Shown piece by piece: positions 26,629 to 35,563 of a stretch of DNA of 64,000 nucleotides (position 1 is the stretch's first letter; every line of letters starts with the position of its first letter). The position numbers were made by a program, and so were the translations under genes. Source of the DNA: Pseudomonadales bacterium (lineage in GTDB: Bacteria; Pseudomonadota; Gammaproteobacteria; Pseudomonadales; DC-out160); NCBI GenBank assembly GCA_019090455.1, contig JAHRWA010000104.1, positions 1 to 64,000 of the forward strand. The letters are read 5' to 3'. The notes beneath the pieces are model-generated. The model made no database searches, was not told the origin of the DNA, and saw only the letters and a program-made list of their open reading frames with translations.

Positions 26629-27534
26629 CTAAGTTGAAAATAACTGCTCTTCCAATGTTTGTCCATTGATAAGATGTCGGTATTGCCAGTTACGTTCGGC
26701 TAAAAGTTTTAATAGCTTTTGGTCCAAGCTCGGAATGCGACTATGGTCATATCGAATGACGAATTCATTTTTTTGATGTTGAGTGATTGAGTTTATACCG
26801 GGCATGTCTTGAATGATGCTAATTAGTTCTGCTTCGTTGACGTGTGCCATTCGTAGTGTAATGTATTTTTCTGAATTATTATTCCTGTCTGCAGCTTGCT
26901 GTATGAGATGGCCCTTCTCTAGCAGTAAAATGGTCTGACACAAATGTTCTAGTTCCTGCAGGTTGTGAGAGCTAATTAGGAATGTGGTTTGATCTGATAT
27001 CGCGGAAATTTGTTGGCGAATATTGCGAGCGTTTACCGGATCAAGTCCTGCGGTGGGCTCATCCAATAAAACCAATTGTGGATTCCCTATGAGTGCTTGT
27101 GCAATGGCGGCGCGTTTTCGCATACCATGACTTAAGGCGTCGGGCTTTGTGTTAACGCTATCTTGTAGCTGCATGAGCTCTAGGACTCTCATCGCCTCAT
27201 TAGCACTTTGACGTCTGGAAAATCCTTGAAGTTGCGCATAATGACTGAGTTGCTTGCCGATAGAAAATACGGGATCGAATTGTGAATCTTGGGGAAGCGC
27301 GCTTAGCTTTCCCATGAGTGCTCTTGACCCTGGCTTCTCGCCTAACACGGTCACTGAGCCGGTTGCAGATCGAAGGTAGCCGCATAAAATTCGTAACAGA
27401 GTTGTTTTTCCTGCGCCGTTGGGGCCAACTAATCCGGTGGTTTCCCCTGCGTTAATTTCAAAGCTGACCTGATGCAGCGCTTCTTTATTTGCAAAGTGTT
27501 TTGACAATCCTTGGCAATGAATAACAGAATTCAT
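26629..27534 (-). CDS. ABC transporter ATP-binding protein
   Basis: About 301 residues. Walker A GPNGAGKTT, signature LSHGMRKRAA (a variant of LSGGQ in which His replaces the first Gly), Walker B LVLLDEPTAGLDP and switch His in LISSHNL are present, in the CcmA/NosF-type subfamily of ABC-2 exporters. The frame extends upstream to 27585, but ATG 27534 has an AAGGAG site and overlaps the permease stop by four bases (ATGA), so it is used. A C-terminal 80-residue domain after the ATPase is typical. The substrate is unknown. Confidence 0.92.
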   Translation of the reverse strand: MNSVIHCQGLSKHFANKEALHQVSFEINAGETTGLVGPNGAGKTTLLRILCGYLRSATGSVTVLGEKPGSRALMGKLSALPQDSQFDPVFSIGKQLSHYAQLQGFSRRQSANEAMRVLELMQLQDSVNTKPDALSHGMRKRAAIAQALIGNPQLVLLDEPTAGLDPVNARNIRQQISAISDQTTFLISSHNLQELEHLCQTILLLEKGHLIQQAADRNNNSEKYITLRMAHVNEAELISIIQDMPGINSITQHQKNEFVIRYDHSRIPSLDQKLLKLLAERNWQYRHLINGQTLEEQLFST

Positions 27535-28307
27535 AATGCACTCCTTGCCATAATAGTTCGGCCCATAACTAAGAGTACGAAGCATTGTAGTATTGGGATA
27601 TGTGTTAATAAAAAAGTTTTGGCTGGAGGCAATAATGCCAGCTCGGTTATTTGCATGCCGGGCACCAGGTAGTTTAGAAAATCTAGCGCTGGTAAATACA
27701 CGCTCAAGCGATCAATTAGCGTTGCCGATAGAATCCAAATAAGGATGGCTAATACCATCACTTGCCGGGTCGAGTTAAAGCTAGCGGAGAGGAGAGCTAG
27801 TAACGCAAGAAAAGGAAGTATAATAAAAATAAGATTGAGCGCTATAATCCAAGCATTTTGTAGGCCGGGTATCAGTAAACTTGGGTCTCGCATTATCACC
27901 ATTATCAAAGTACTGCTTAAGGTGGCGATAATGAGAATAGACTGAATAAGTATTTGCGCACTAAAGCGACCAAAGAAAACCATATCACGACTGCAATGCA
28001 AAGTCAGAAAGCGCAAAGTGCCGCGTTCACGGTCGGAAGCGGTTTGTCCTGCTGCGGAAAGAATACATAAGACCGGAAACATATCGAAGGACAGATGCCA
28101 GTAGACTTCCAGTTCCGCCACGGGCCAAGTCAGCTTTGGTTTGGAAGAGATGGCGAGAGGGCCAACCGCATAATGTAGTATGCAAAACCAAATTACGGCA
28201 AAAGTAATGAGATAAATGATACCGCGATGAGTTAAAAAAAGGCGTGAAAATTCCAGTTGCCAAATAGCGAGTAACGTAGAAAAAGTGTTGGGTGGGTTGG
28301 GATGCAT
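27531..28307 (-). CDS. ABC-2 type transporter permease
   Basis: 258 residues, six predicted membrane helices, with the cytoplasmic motif SDRERGTLRFLTLHCSRD between helices 2 and 3. That ERxxGTL element is the mark of NosY/GldF-like ABC-2 permeases. It pairs with the ATPase gene that starts inside its stop codon. The two are the only visible components, so a homodimeric exporter is expected. A near-perfect 26-bp palindrome lies about 60-80 bases upstream. The transported compound cannot be inferred. Confidence 0.88.
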   Translation of the reverse strand: MHPNPPNTFSTLLAIWQLEFSRLFLTHRGIIYLITFAVIWFCILHYAVGPLAISSKPKLTWPVAELEVYWHLSFDMFPVLCILSAAGQTASDRERGTLRFLTLHCSRDMVFFGRFSAQILIQSILIIATLSSTLIMVIMRDPSLLIPGLQNAWIIALNLIFIILPFLALLALLSASFNSTRQVMVLAILIWILSATLIDRLSVYLPALDFLNYLVPGMQITELALLPPAKTFLLTHIPILQCFVLLVMGRTIMARSAL

Positions 28308-28635
28308 GAAGAATCCTTTTTATCAAATCATTGTCCGAAGAATAACGGTCTAAGAGTGTTCTTAGTACTTTTTTTGAAAAAAAAGTACTGTATAGCAAGG
28401 TGAATCAGAATGTTACCAAAATAGCTTTATTTGTATGATCTAAGGTGTTTTTTGTTTGGTGCATTCTTGTTTTATTCTTATGTTGACCAGAATAGCTATC
28501 CATTGTAGCTGTTAATTATTGTTGGTACTCATCGCTATCAATGAAGCATCTTTAAATCGAGTGGATCGCTCTAGGTAGTGCTATATTTTATTGAGAGAGG
28601 CATGTTTTCATAAAACGAAAAAAGGGAGAAAACCG
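28308..28635. other. Divergent spacer with AGTAC-type palindrome
   Basis: 328 bases between the permease (minus) and the small binding protein (plus). It contains the inverted repeat 28364-28389: arms agtacttttttt and aaaaaaagtact around a two-base centre. A DNA-bending operator or a bidirectional transcription end are both possible. No gene is seen. Confidence 0.5.
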
Positions 28636-29061
28636 ATGAAATATAACATTTATTACTGCTTAGTTGCGGTGTTGAGTGCGGTCTTTGTGGCTCCGGTATT
28701 TGCGGAGACTATCGTGGTTGTGGGTCATCCTACTGTTTCAATAAAGGAAATATCCTACGCGGACCTGAAACGCCTTTTTTTAGCTAAATCCGATGAGGTT
28801 CAAGGTGTAAAGCTAGAACCTATTGTGCAATCTACTCTTCAGCCAATTCGGATTGTTTTCGATGAGGATGCTTTGGGCAAAGATCCTTCCAAATCGAAAG
28901 CCTATTGGTCTCGACTCATTTTTACTGCCGCCGGCATACCGCCTCGAACATTTAAATCCACTGTCGAGGTAATGCAGTGGATATCGGCCCATCCAAATGC
29001 TATCGGATATATCGAATCAAGTGCGGTAAATGAGACTGTTAAGGTGCTCATAGAATTATAG
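28636..29061 (+). CDS. Small periplasmic PstS-like binding protein
   Basis: About 141 residues. Signal peptide MKYNIYYCLVAVLSAVFVAP..A is followed by a compact phosphate-binding-like domain (VVVGHPTVSIKEISYADLKRLF, KAYWSRLIFTAAGIPPRTF, VMQWISAHPNAIGYIESSAV). The same short single-lobe form is found beside phosphate-regulated or sensor genes in many gammaproteobacteria. The frame starts at 28591, but ATG 28636 follows AGGGAG and begins the signal peptide. The ligand is unproven. It lies 200 bases before the PQQ dehydrogenase gene on the same strand. Confidence 0.85.
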   Translation: MKYNIYYCLVAVLSAVFVAPVFAETIVVVGHPTVSIKEISYADLKRLFLAKSDEVQGVKLEPIVQSTLQPIRIVFDEDALGKDPSKSKAYWSRLIFTAAGIPPRTFKSTVEVMQWISAHPNAIGYIESSAVNETVKVLIEL

Positions 29062-29260
29062 GTCTATAGATTCGCTCAACCAATATTGCGGGTAGATGCC
29101 CCTCCGTATTTATCATTGTTTATTGGGAATCAGATTTGATCTTTTCCCCCATAATCCAGTCATTTGGGCCTCTAGTCTGGCCCATTATATGCGTTGAATT
29201 TGCTAAGGAGAGAGTTTAAAGTTCCGTCCTAACAATTTAAATGATTAGGAGGGCGTCGCT

Positions 29261-31213
29261 ATCAAACGATCTTATCTGCAATACACACCCATTCTTGTTT
29301 TTTCTGCCTTGGCTTCAAGTCAGGCTTTTGCAAATGAAGTGACTGACACGACTATAGGTTGGGGGACTTATGGCAATGGCACCCACTACAATCGATTCTC
29401 TGAATCAAAACAGATTACCCCGGATAACATTAAGCAGCTAAAGCCAGCGTGGAATATCCAAACGGGCAATGACGACGACCAAATGATTTTAGTTCGATCA
29501 TTTGGTAATACGCCGCTGATGATCAATGGTTCCTTATATACCTGTACCCCCGATGAGGATATCGTGGCATTGGACCCCCTCACTGGAGCCACTAAATGGC
29601 GCTTCGACTTTTCAACATTAAATCGAGATCGCAGTGCGGTTCGGGGCAATTGCTGGAGCGTGGTTCATCATGAAAACGAAAATGCGAAACCGGGCGATGC
29701 TTGTGCTTCTCGCTTATTGCATGTGACTCAAAAAGGGGATTTGTTTGCTGTGGATGCGAATGACGGCAAGCTTTGCGAGACCTTCGGAACTGACGGCATT
29801 GTGGCTTTTCGTGCTCATGAGGAGGAGATGTTCGACGGTGAAATTTACAACGTGACAGTACCCGTTGTTGTCGGTGACACCATTGTTGTGGGCAATTCAC
29901 CTTTGGATGGTATTAGAACAGATGGTCCTAAAGGTTATATTCGTGCCTTTAACGTGTTGAGCGGTGAGCTGTTGTGGCGCTATCGGCCAATACCCGGTCC
30001 CGAAGATGTGGAAGCGTATAAGACATGGGCTCCTGGCACTGCTGAAAAAACGGGCGCTGCGAATGTTTGGTCTGGGTTTAGTGCCGATCCTGAATTGGGC
30101 TTAGTGTATGCGCCTGTTGCTACGGTTGCGCCAGATTACTATGGTGGTGAACGTATTGGGGATAATCTTTATGCGAATACGTTAATTGCGTTGGATATCA
30201 AAACAGGTAAGCGCGTCTGGCATTATCAAGTGGTCCATCATGATGTTTGGGATTACGATTTACCCACTCCGCCTCTGCTGGTTGATTTAACGATTAATGG
30301 AGAAGTGAGGAAAGCGGCAATTCAGCCTACTAAAATGGGCATGCTATTTACTTTTGATAGAGCGACTGGAGAGCCCTTACACCCCATAGAGGAACGTCCT
30401 GTTCCCAAAGCGATACTCGCAGGGGAAGAATTATCTAAAACCCAGCCGTTTCCTGTTGTTCCGCCACCTTTGGTTCCTCATAGTTTTGAGATTAAGGATT
30501 TGTACGGGCCGACGCCTCAGCATAAGAAGGAGTGTGAAGAGTTAGTAGAAGGCATGCCTGATGCCACTATCTATGGTGCGTATGGGCCTAAGGGTATGAT
30601 TCAGATTCCGGGCGCGGTTGGGGGCAGTAATTGGGGTGGCGCTACTTTCGATTCCGATAGAGGAATCTTGGTCGCACCGGTTATGAATTTCCCTATCATT
30701 ATGCACTTGGATAAGAAGTACAGCTTGAAGTGGTGGGCTGGACTATTTAGTGAAGTCTTCTCTTTTAGAAGACCTAATTTCATACCTTTAATGGGGACTC
30801 CCTATGGTTTGCGCTTGCAATGGTTTGCGGCCAAAGATGGTACGCCCTGCATTGCACCGCCGTGGTCTAAGCTAGTCGCTGTAGACATGTCGGAAGGTCA
30901 GATACTCTGGGAAGCGCCGTTGCTGAGTGAGCGCACAGAAAAGGTTGGAGAAGGGCAGCAAATGACCTTAGGTGGCGCAATGTCGACGGCTGGAGGTATT
31001 ACCTTTATTGCTGCGACACCGGATCAAATGTTCCGTGCGTTTGAGACTAGTACTGGAAAATTGTTGTGGGAATATGAATTACCTGCATCGGGTAATGCAA
31101 CACCCATGTCATACGAGATAGATGGTAAGCAGTATGTTGTTGTGGCGGCGGGAGGCAGTGATTTAGTGGGGTCTGCCAGGGCTGATCATATCTTCGCGTT
31201 TAGCATCGATTAG
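29261..31213 (+). CDS. Periplasmic PQQ-dependent dehydrogenase (glucose/quinate dehydrogenase-like)
   Basis: About 650 residues. The eight-bladed propeller repeats of the membrane glucose dehydrogenase (Gcd)/quinate dehydrogenase clade are clear: VALDPLTGATKWRFD, VWHYQVVHHDVWDYDLPTPP, GKQYVVVAAGGSDL. The N-terminal membrane domain of Gcd is absent and no haem CxxCH is seen, so it is a soluble periplasmic quinoprotein. No ATG, GTG or TTG precedes the mature part in a sensible place. AGGAGG at 29247-29252 is followed at 29261 by ATC starting IKRSYLQYTPILVFSALASS, a good signal peptide. The AUC start, or a point error there, is discussed in the findings. Substrate unknown; not a methanol dehydrogenase. 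Confidence 0.9.
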   Translation: MKRSYLQYTPILVFSALASSQAFANEVTDTTIGWGTYGNGTHYNRFSESKQITPDNIKQLKPAWNIQTGNDDDQMILVRSFGNTPLMINGSLYTCTPDEDIVALDPLTGATKWRFDFSTLNRDRSAVRGNCWSVVHHENENAKPGDACASRLLHVTQKGDLFAVDANDGKLCETFGTDGIVAFRAHEEEMFDGEIYNVTVPVVVGDTIVVGNSPLDGIRTDGPKGYIRAFNVLSGELLWRYRPIPGPEDVEAYKTWAPGTAEKTGAANVWSGFSADPELGLVYAPVATVAPDYYGGERIGDNLYANTLIALDIKTGKRVWHYQVVHHDVWDYDLPTPPLLVDLTINGEVRKAAIQPTKMGMLFTFDRATGEPLHPIEERPVPKAILAGEELSKTQPFPVVPPPLVPHSFEIKDLYGPTPQHKKECEELVEGMPDATIYGAYGPKGMIQIPGAVGGSNWGGATFDSDRGILVAPVMNFPIIMHLDKKYSLKWWAGLFSEVFSFRRPNFIPLMGTPYGLRLQWFAAKDGTPCIAPPWSKLVAVDMSEGQILWEAPLLSERTEKVGEGQQMTLGGAMSTAGGITFIAATPDQMFRAFETSTGKLLWEYELPASGNATPMSYEIDGKQYVVVAAGGSDLVGSARADHIFAFSID

Positions 31214-31220
31214 GCAAAAA

Positions 31221-31257
31221 AATAAGGCATCGTTTAGTTACTAAGCGATGCCTTATT
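31221..31257. terminator. Bidirectional terminator hairpin
   Basis: Arms 31221-31237 and 31241-31257 form a 17-bp stem with one wobble pair and a 3-base loop. A run of seven T follows on the minus strand, so it best ends the PaaI transcript, and it also sits 8 bases after the PQQ dehydrogenase stop. Confidence 0.8.
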
Positions 31258-31283
31258 CGTACTTCTTATCTGTATTGTCTAAA

Positions 31284-31334
31284 TCAACAACTATTTCGGG
31301 TCAACAACTATTTTGGATCAACAATAGTCACGGT
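31284..31334. repeat. 17-bp degenerate tandem repeat duplicating the PaaI gene end
   Basis: Three adjoining 17-bp units (31284, 31301, 31318), the first two differing at three positions. The PaaI stop codon lies in the middle unit (31308-31310) and an equivalent TAG is present in the outer unit. Confidence 0.7.
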
Positions 31335-31721
31335 GCCTTGAGCTGTCGCAACAAATCGATCGTTGTTGGTGAAGTCAATTTTGACTACAGCCATTGTTCT
31401 TCCCATATTGACAAGCTGTGCGTTTGCGATAACGCGACCTTCCGAGACTGGCCTCATTAGATTGATTTTGAATTCAGTGGTTGCTGCCCATTGTCCTTTT
31501 TTCATTGCGGGATAGCAGACGCAGCCTAACATGTGATCACAAAAGGCGGATAATACGCCGCCATGCATATTGCCAAAGGGAGTGAGTAGTTCTTCTTTTA
31601 CGTCGAAGTAGCCTGTCATTTTACCCAGTGACGCATCACTGATATTAAAACCGAGGTAACCAGCAAGGCCGTCTTTGGGTGGGATCATAAAGTTCTTTGC
31701 TATTTTCTCATTAAATTCCAT
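31308..31721 (-). CDS. PaaI-family hotdog-fold thioesterase
   Basis: 137 residues. The hotdog fold pattern is PFGNMHGGVLSAFCDHMLGC around the central helix (His-Gly-Gly with the acid Asp in the following helix), then TTEFKINLMRPVSEGRVIANAQLVN split over the sheet. This is the PaaI/YbgC-like acyl-CoA thioesterase group, acting on an acyl or aryl-CoA in the cytoplasm. Single-gene unit; its substrate cannot be specified. Its last codons are part of a 17-bp tandem duplication. Confidence 0.88.
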   Translation of the reverse strand: MEFNEKIAKNFMIPPKDGLAGYLGFNISDASLGKMTGYFDVKEELLTPFGNMHGGVLSAFCDHMLGCVCYPAMKKGQWAATTEFKINLMRPVSEGRVIANAQLVNMGRTMAVVKIDFTNNDRFVATAQGTVTIVDPK

Positions 31722-31976
31722 GGGTACTCCGATTGAGTTAGGCTATGGTTGTTCGTCTTTGGATATTAAGTGATAAGACAGTTGTTGGCAGTCAGTATAT
31801 CAAGGAGGCTGCAGGGAATGTACTGTTAATCTTTTTCAAATCATGCGATCGGTAATAGTCTATCTGGATTGGGAGAGATAAATTTCCATTGACAGAATTT
31901 CAGATGTCGGGAAAATGAGTGTTAATACATCGTCATTTTAAGTTTCAATAATTAGACAACCATTAGGAATTTCTTT

Positions 31977-33287
31977 TTGAATACTAGGCCACCCTCTAAA
32001 CGTCGTTTTTATTCGTTACCGAATAGACGCCAATTAATGAATAGCATTGTCACCACTCAGCGGGTTATTGAGGGTCGGGATCGCTATTTGAGACTATTAA
32101 GGGTTGTTCTTGATATTGCACAATCTTACTTCTTCTTTAAAAAAAGTGAATCTAAGTTAAACCCCCATAGTCGGCAAGAGGGGATGAGTGCTTTACATAA
32201 GAAAAATGCACTCAAGCTAGCTACTGCTTGTCGAAAGAATGGGGCAACTTGGGTTAAGCTCGCGCAGATTTTAAGTTGTCGGCCCGATATCTTACCGAAG
32301 GAGTACATTGATGCGCTGAAAATACTGCAAAATGATGCTGCTCCGGTAAAATTTGACGAATTAATCCCGGTTCTTGAGCAAGAGTTTGGACTGCAATGGA
32401 AGAAAAAATTTCGCAGCATTGAGCCAATTCCCATTGCCACTGCATCAATTGCACAGGTCCACAAAGCGGTATTGATGGACGGTAGAGAGGTGGCTATAAA
32501 AATTCAACTGCCGGGAGTGGCGAAGTTGTTTGACCAAGACTTTGTTATTTTTCTAACACTGGCAGAAGTAATAGCACGCTTCATCACTCAAGTAGACGTG
32601 AAACAAATCGCGAATCAATTATTAAAGACGACCCAAGAGGAATTGTCTTTTATTAAAGAAGCGGAGAACATTCAGCTTTTTTCACAATTCAAACACCTTG
32701 AAAGAATTAAATCTCCAGTGCTAGTGGAAGCGCTATCCAGTGATACGATTCTGGTCACCGAGTGGGTTGATGGATTGAGACTTCGGGAGTATCTGGATAA
32801 GCATCCAGATCAAGCCAGAGAATTATTGGCGTTACTGCTCAATAGTTATATTCAACAGATCACGAAATTTGGTGTCTTTCACGGTGATCCACATCCTGGT
32901 AATTTTATTATCAATGATAAGGGTGAGATTACTATTCTGGATTTCGGTGTGGTGGGGACTTTGACGCAAGAAGAAACAACGCACTACTCCGCATTACTGT
33001 TCACGCTCTTGGATAGGTCAACTGAATCTCTGAACGATGTTTTTGCCCGAGCGGGATTCGAGGGAATACAGGAAGATACCTTTAAAGATCTGACTCGAAT
33101 ATTTTTGGGCAGTAAAAACTTTAGTACCGAATATACGGAGTTATTGTCAGAGTCATTGGAAATTTTACGTAAACAACATATTACTGTGCCCGACTCATTT
33201 GTTGCATTGGCTAGGGCGTTGGTTACGGTAGGCGGATTTATGCAAACCTATGATGTGCATGTTAAAGAAAGTATTGTGACAGATTAG
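31977..33287 (+). CDS. ABC1/UbiB-family atypical kinase
   Basis: 436 residues of the ABC1/AarF/UbiB family of kinase-like ATPases linked to ubiquinone or lipid metabolism. Family marks are the Ala-rich nucleotide loop IATASIAQVHKAVLMDG, the ion-pair Lys in EVAIKIQLPG, the KxGQ-like ATWVKLAQILSCRPDILP, FHGDPHPGNFII and the DFG triad ILDFGVVG. The KxGQ motif here reads KLAQ. TTG 31977 has a weak AGGA upstream; ATG 32037 is an alternative that removes 20 residues. It is not next to ubiquinone genes, so a role as a second UbiB-like protein is only suggested. Confidence 0.88.
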   Translation: MNTRPPSKRRFYSLPNRRQLMNSIVTTQRVIEGRDRYLRLLRVVLDIAQSYFFFKKSESKLNPHSRQEGMSALHKKNALKLATACRKNGATWVKLAQILSCRPDILPKEYIDALKILQNDAAPVKFDELIPVLEQEFGLQWKKKFRSIEPIPIATASIAQVHKAVLMDGREVAIKIQLPGVAKLFDQDFVIFLTLAEVIARFITQVDVKQIANQLLKTTQEELSFIKEAENIQLFSQFKHLERIKSPVLVEALSSDTILVTEWVDGLRLREYLDKHPDQARELLALLLNSYIQQITKFGVFHGDPHPGNFIINDKGEITILDFGVVGTLTQEETTHYSALLFTLLDRSTESLNDVFARAGFEGIQEDTFKDLTRIFLGSKNFSTEYTELLSESLEILRKQHITVPDSFVALARALVTVGGFMQTYDVHVKESIVTD

Positions 33288-33322
33288 TTTTAAAATAATT
33301 CTCCTTGGATATGTTTGTATCC

Positions 33323-33365
33323 ATGACTTCAAACCCATAATTCAAAACCTATGACTTCAAAAAAG
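33323..33365 (+). repeat. Duplicated start region of the patatin gene
   Basis: The start of the patatin gene (atgacttcaaa at 33351) is preceded 28 bases upstream by a near copy, ATG at 33323, which encodes only MTSNP before TAA at 33338-33340. No ribosome-binding site is visible before either ATG. Confidence 0.55.
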
Positions 33366-34436
33366 TACACGTCGATAAAACTCTATGCCGGTCCAAAGGC
33401 ATTAAAATCGATTCAAGAGAACGGGCTTAGTCCACAATCGATAAAGGTCATTGCCGGGGCATCAGGGGGGCCTAAATGGTTTGTGTTAAATCGCCTTGAT
33501 CGATTTATTTTTGGTGATTGGCTAAAAGATATCAGTCACTCTATTCATTTGGTGGGGTCTTCATCGGGTAGTTGGCGCTTCGCTAGCTTGGCACAGAAAA
33601 ATCCCCTGAGAGCTTATGATCGATTGGAAGAAGCTTATCGAGAGCAGCGCTATCCTGATAACCCCAGCCCCCAATTTGTGAAACAGCGAGCAGAGGACAT
33701 GCTCGCCTATATATTAGGTCCTGATGGCGCTCAACAGATTTTAGATAACCCGTATTTGCATACCAATATTATGGCTGTTCGTAGTAAACAATTTACACGT
33801 AGCGGTCATGTTGCTCCGTTGTTGGCAGGGCTCGCACTAACATTTTTAGCCAATTTGTTTAGTCGACAATCCTTGGGGCTATTTTACGAACGGGCTTTTT
33901 TTTATGCCCCCAATGAGCGGCCACCTTTTTTTCATCTCACTGACTTCCCCACTCAACATATTAAGTTAACGCCACAGAATTTAGAAAAAGCATTGATTGC
34001 TTCAGGTGCCATTCCTATCGTGGTGTCTCCTGTGAAAAATATAGTGGGTGCCACACCGGGTCTTTACCGAGATGGAGGTTTGTTGGATTATAATTTCGAC
34101 ATCCCTTTTTTGAAGGAAGAGGGCATCGTTCTCTATCCCCATTTTAATAAACAGTTAATCCCTGGCTGGTTTGATAAATCATTACCATGGAGAGCGCCGG
34201 CTAAGAATAATGTGGACAACGTACTGCTGATTTGCCCTTCGGATAGTTTAGTTGAATCCCTGCGTTACCAAAAAATTCCCGATCGAAAAGATTACAATGT
34301 ACTAGATCATGACGAGCGTATTGATTATTGGAATTCAGTATTAAAAGACACTGAAGTCATGGCGGATGAATTCGCAGAAATGATCGCTAGTGAAACTGTC
34401 AGTCAATATGTTGAACCTCTTTTGGGCAAGCGATAG
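33351..34436 (+). CDS. Patatin-like phospholipase family protein
   Basis: 361 residues. Patatin marks are the oxyanion loop GASGGPKW (36-43), the nucleophile elbow GSSSG (69-73, Ser71 likely catalytic) and the Asp of the dyad in YRDGGLLDYNF. No signal peptide, so a cytoplasmic or membrane-associated lipid acyl hydrolase is expected. The substrate is unknown; the family includes phospholipases and acyl hydrolases of storage lipids. ATG 33351 is used although a decoy ATG with a five-codon frame precedes it. It follows the ABC1 kinase gene by 63 bases and may share its transcript. Confidence 0.87.
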   Translation: MTSKKYTSIKLYAGPKALKSIQENGLSPQSIKVIAGASGGPKWFVLNRLDRFIFGDWLKDISHSIHLVGSSSGSWRFASLAQKNPLRAYDRLEEAYREQRYPDNPSPQFVKQRAEDMLAYILGPDGAQQILDNPYLHTNIMAVRSKQFTRSGHVAPLLAGLALTFLANLFSRQSLGLFYERAFFYAPNERPPFFHLTDFPTQHIKLTPQNLEKALIASGAIPIVVSPVKNIVGATPGLYRDGGLLDYNFDIPFLKEEGIVLYPHFNKQLIPGWFDKSLPWRAPAKNNVDNVLLICPSDSLVESLRYQKIPDRKDYNVLDHDERIDYWNSVLKDTEVMADEFAEMIASETVSQYVEPLLGKR

Positions 34437-34574
34437 ATACGCTCTGAATTTCTATTGCTTGTGAAGGTGTTGAAAGTTGTGAATGTGTTGACTGTATTGG
34501 GCTTCTGCGTATTATCTTAGACGTTGCTGTTTGTTCCAAAGTGAACATTATAATAAACACGTAAGGAGAAAATC

Positions 34575-35423
34575 ATGTCAGGAGCTTCAAATAGAAATAC
34601 CAAACAAGAGGGCGATGTTGTTCTCATAGACAAACAATCAGAAGGTCGTATTTGGGTTATAACAATGAATCGACCTCACCGAATGAATTCATTTGGTGAT
34701 GGTATGGGTGGCGCGTTAACAGAAGCGTTAATTGCCTACCGGGATGATAAGCAAGCTCGTGTAGCAGTGATAACCGGAGCGGGTGAAAAGGCCTTTTGTG
34801 CCGGAGCGGATTTGATAGCAACATCAGAAGGGCGAGAGGCTGCGAAAGACGGTAAATCGGCGCCGACTAAAGCGGAGATAAACAAAGATAAATTAGATTT
34901 TATTAACATGTCCGAGAAGTTGAATTTGTGGAAGCCTACCATTGCAGCCATAAACGGTTTTGCGATTGCGGGTGGTTTTATGATGGCGATGCAGTGTGAT
35001 ATTCGGATTATGGCGGAACACGCCACGGTGGGTATTGCGGAAACGCGATGGAATATGCCGGGCGCAGCTTGGATGGCACCATTGACGCGACAAATGCCAT
35101 TAGGTTGTGCGTTGGAACTCACCATGTGGGGCGACACAAAGTATGATGCGCAACGTTGCTATAATATTGGTTGGGCTCAGGCAGTGGTTCCGAAAGAAAA
35201 ATTAATGGAAATGGCGTTGGCCTATGCGGATCGCATGTTAGATATGGGGCCAAGATCAGTGAGCAATAATAAAGAGCTGGTTTATCGAGGCGCTTATATG
35301 GAGCCCAGTATCTCTTTTCGATATGGTGTTGCCGTTGAGAAAAACTTGCGCGGTATGGCAGATAGTATTGAAGGGCCAAAAGCTTTTTCTGAAAAGCGAC
35401 GGCCTAATTTTATCAATGCTTAG
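34575..35423 (+). CDS. Enoyl-CoA hydratase/isomerase (crotonase) family protein
   Basis: 282 residues. Crotonase fold with oxyanion-hole segments AFCAGADLIAT and INGFAIAGGFMMAMQCDIRIM, plus a substrate helix near AETRWNMPGAAW. The position usually holding the first catalytic Glu in hydratases is occupied by the MPGAAWMAPLTR stretch, so the exact chemistry (hydratase, isomerase, hydrolase) is uncertain. AAGGAG lies upstream of ATG 34575. It acts on a CoA thioester in the cytoplasm. The gene end (atcaatgcttag) is echoed twice in the spacer. Confidence 0.9.
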   Translation: MSGASNRNTKQEGDVVLIDKQSEGRIWVITMNRPHRMNSFGDGMGGALTEALIAYRDDKQARVAVITGAGEKAFCAGADLIATSEGREAAKDGKSAPTKAEINKDKLDFINMSEKLNLWKPTIAAINGFAIAGGFMMAMQCDIRIMAEHATVGIAETRWNMPGAAWMAPLTRQMPLGCALELTMWGDTKYDAQRCYNIGWAQAVVPKEKLMEMALAYADRMLDMGPRSVSNNKELVYRGAYMEPSISFRYGVAVEKNLRGMADSIEGPKAFSEKRRPNFINA

Positions 35424-35479
35424 TTTTTTACTAATAGAAAACTATTTATTAATGCCTAGCTATCTATCAATGCTAAGTT
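35411..35479. repeat. Three degenerate 15-bp copies of the crotonase gene end
   Basis: tatcaatgcttagtt (35411), tattaatgcctagct (35447) and tatcaatgctaagtt (35465), spaced 36 and 18 bases. The first contains the real stop codon; the others repeat it in noncoding DNA. Confidence 0.65.
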
Positions 35480-35563
35480 ATTAGTGAAGTCAGCTCGGTT
35501 TCCATAGTCTGCTCTGAAATTAGAGCAAGCTATGGAAAATATTCAAACTATGTATTACTAAAG

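Noticed and set aside
29261-31213. Methanol dehydrogenase partner for the monooxygenase
   Set aside because: The protein follows the glucose/quinate dehydrogenase pattern and is 7.6 kb away on the other strand; no MxaF/XoxF signature or accessory genes were seen.
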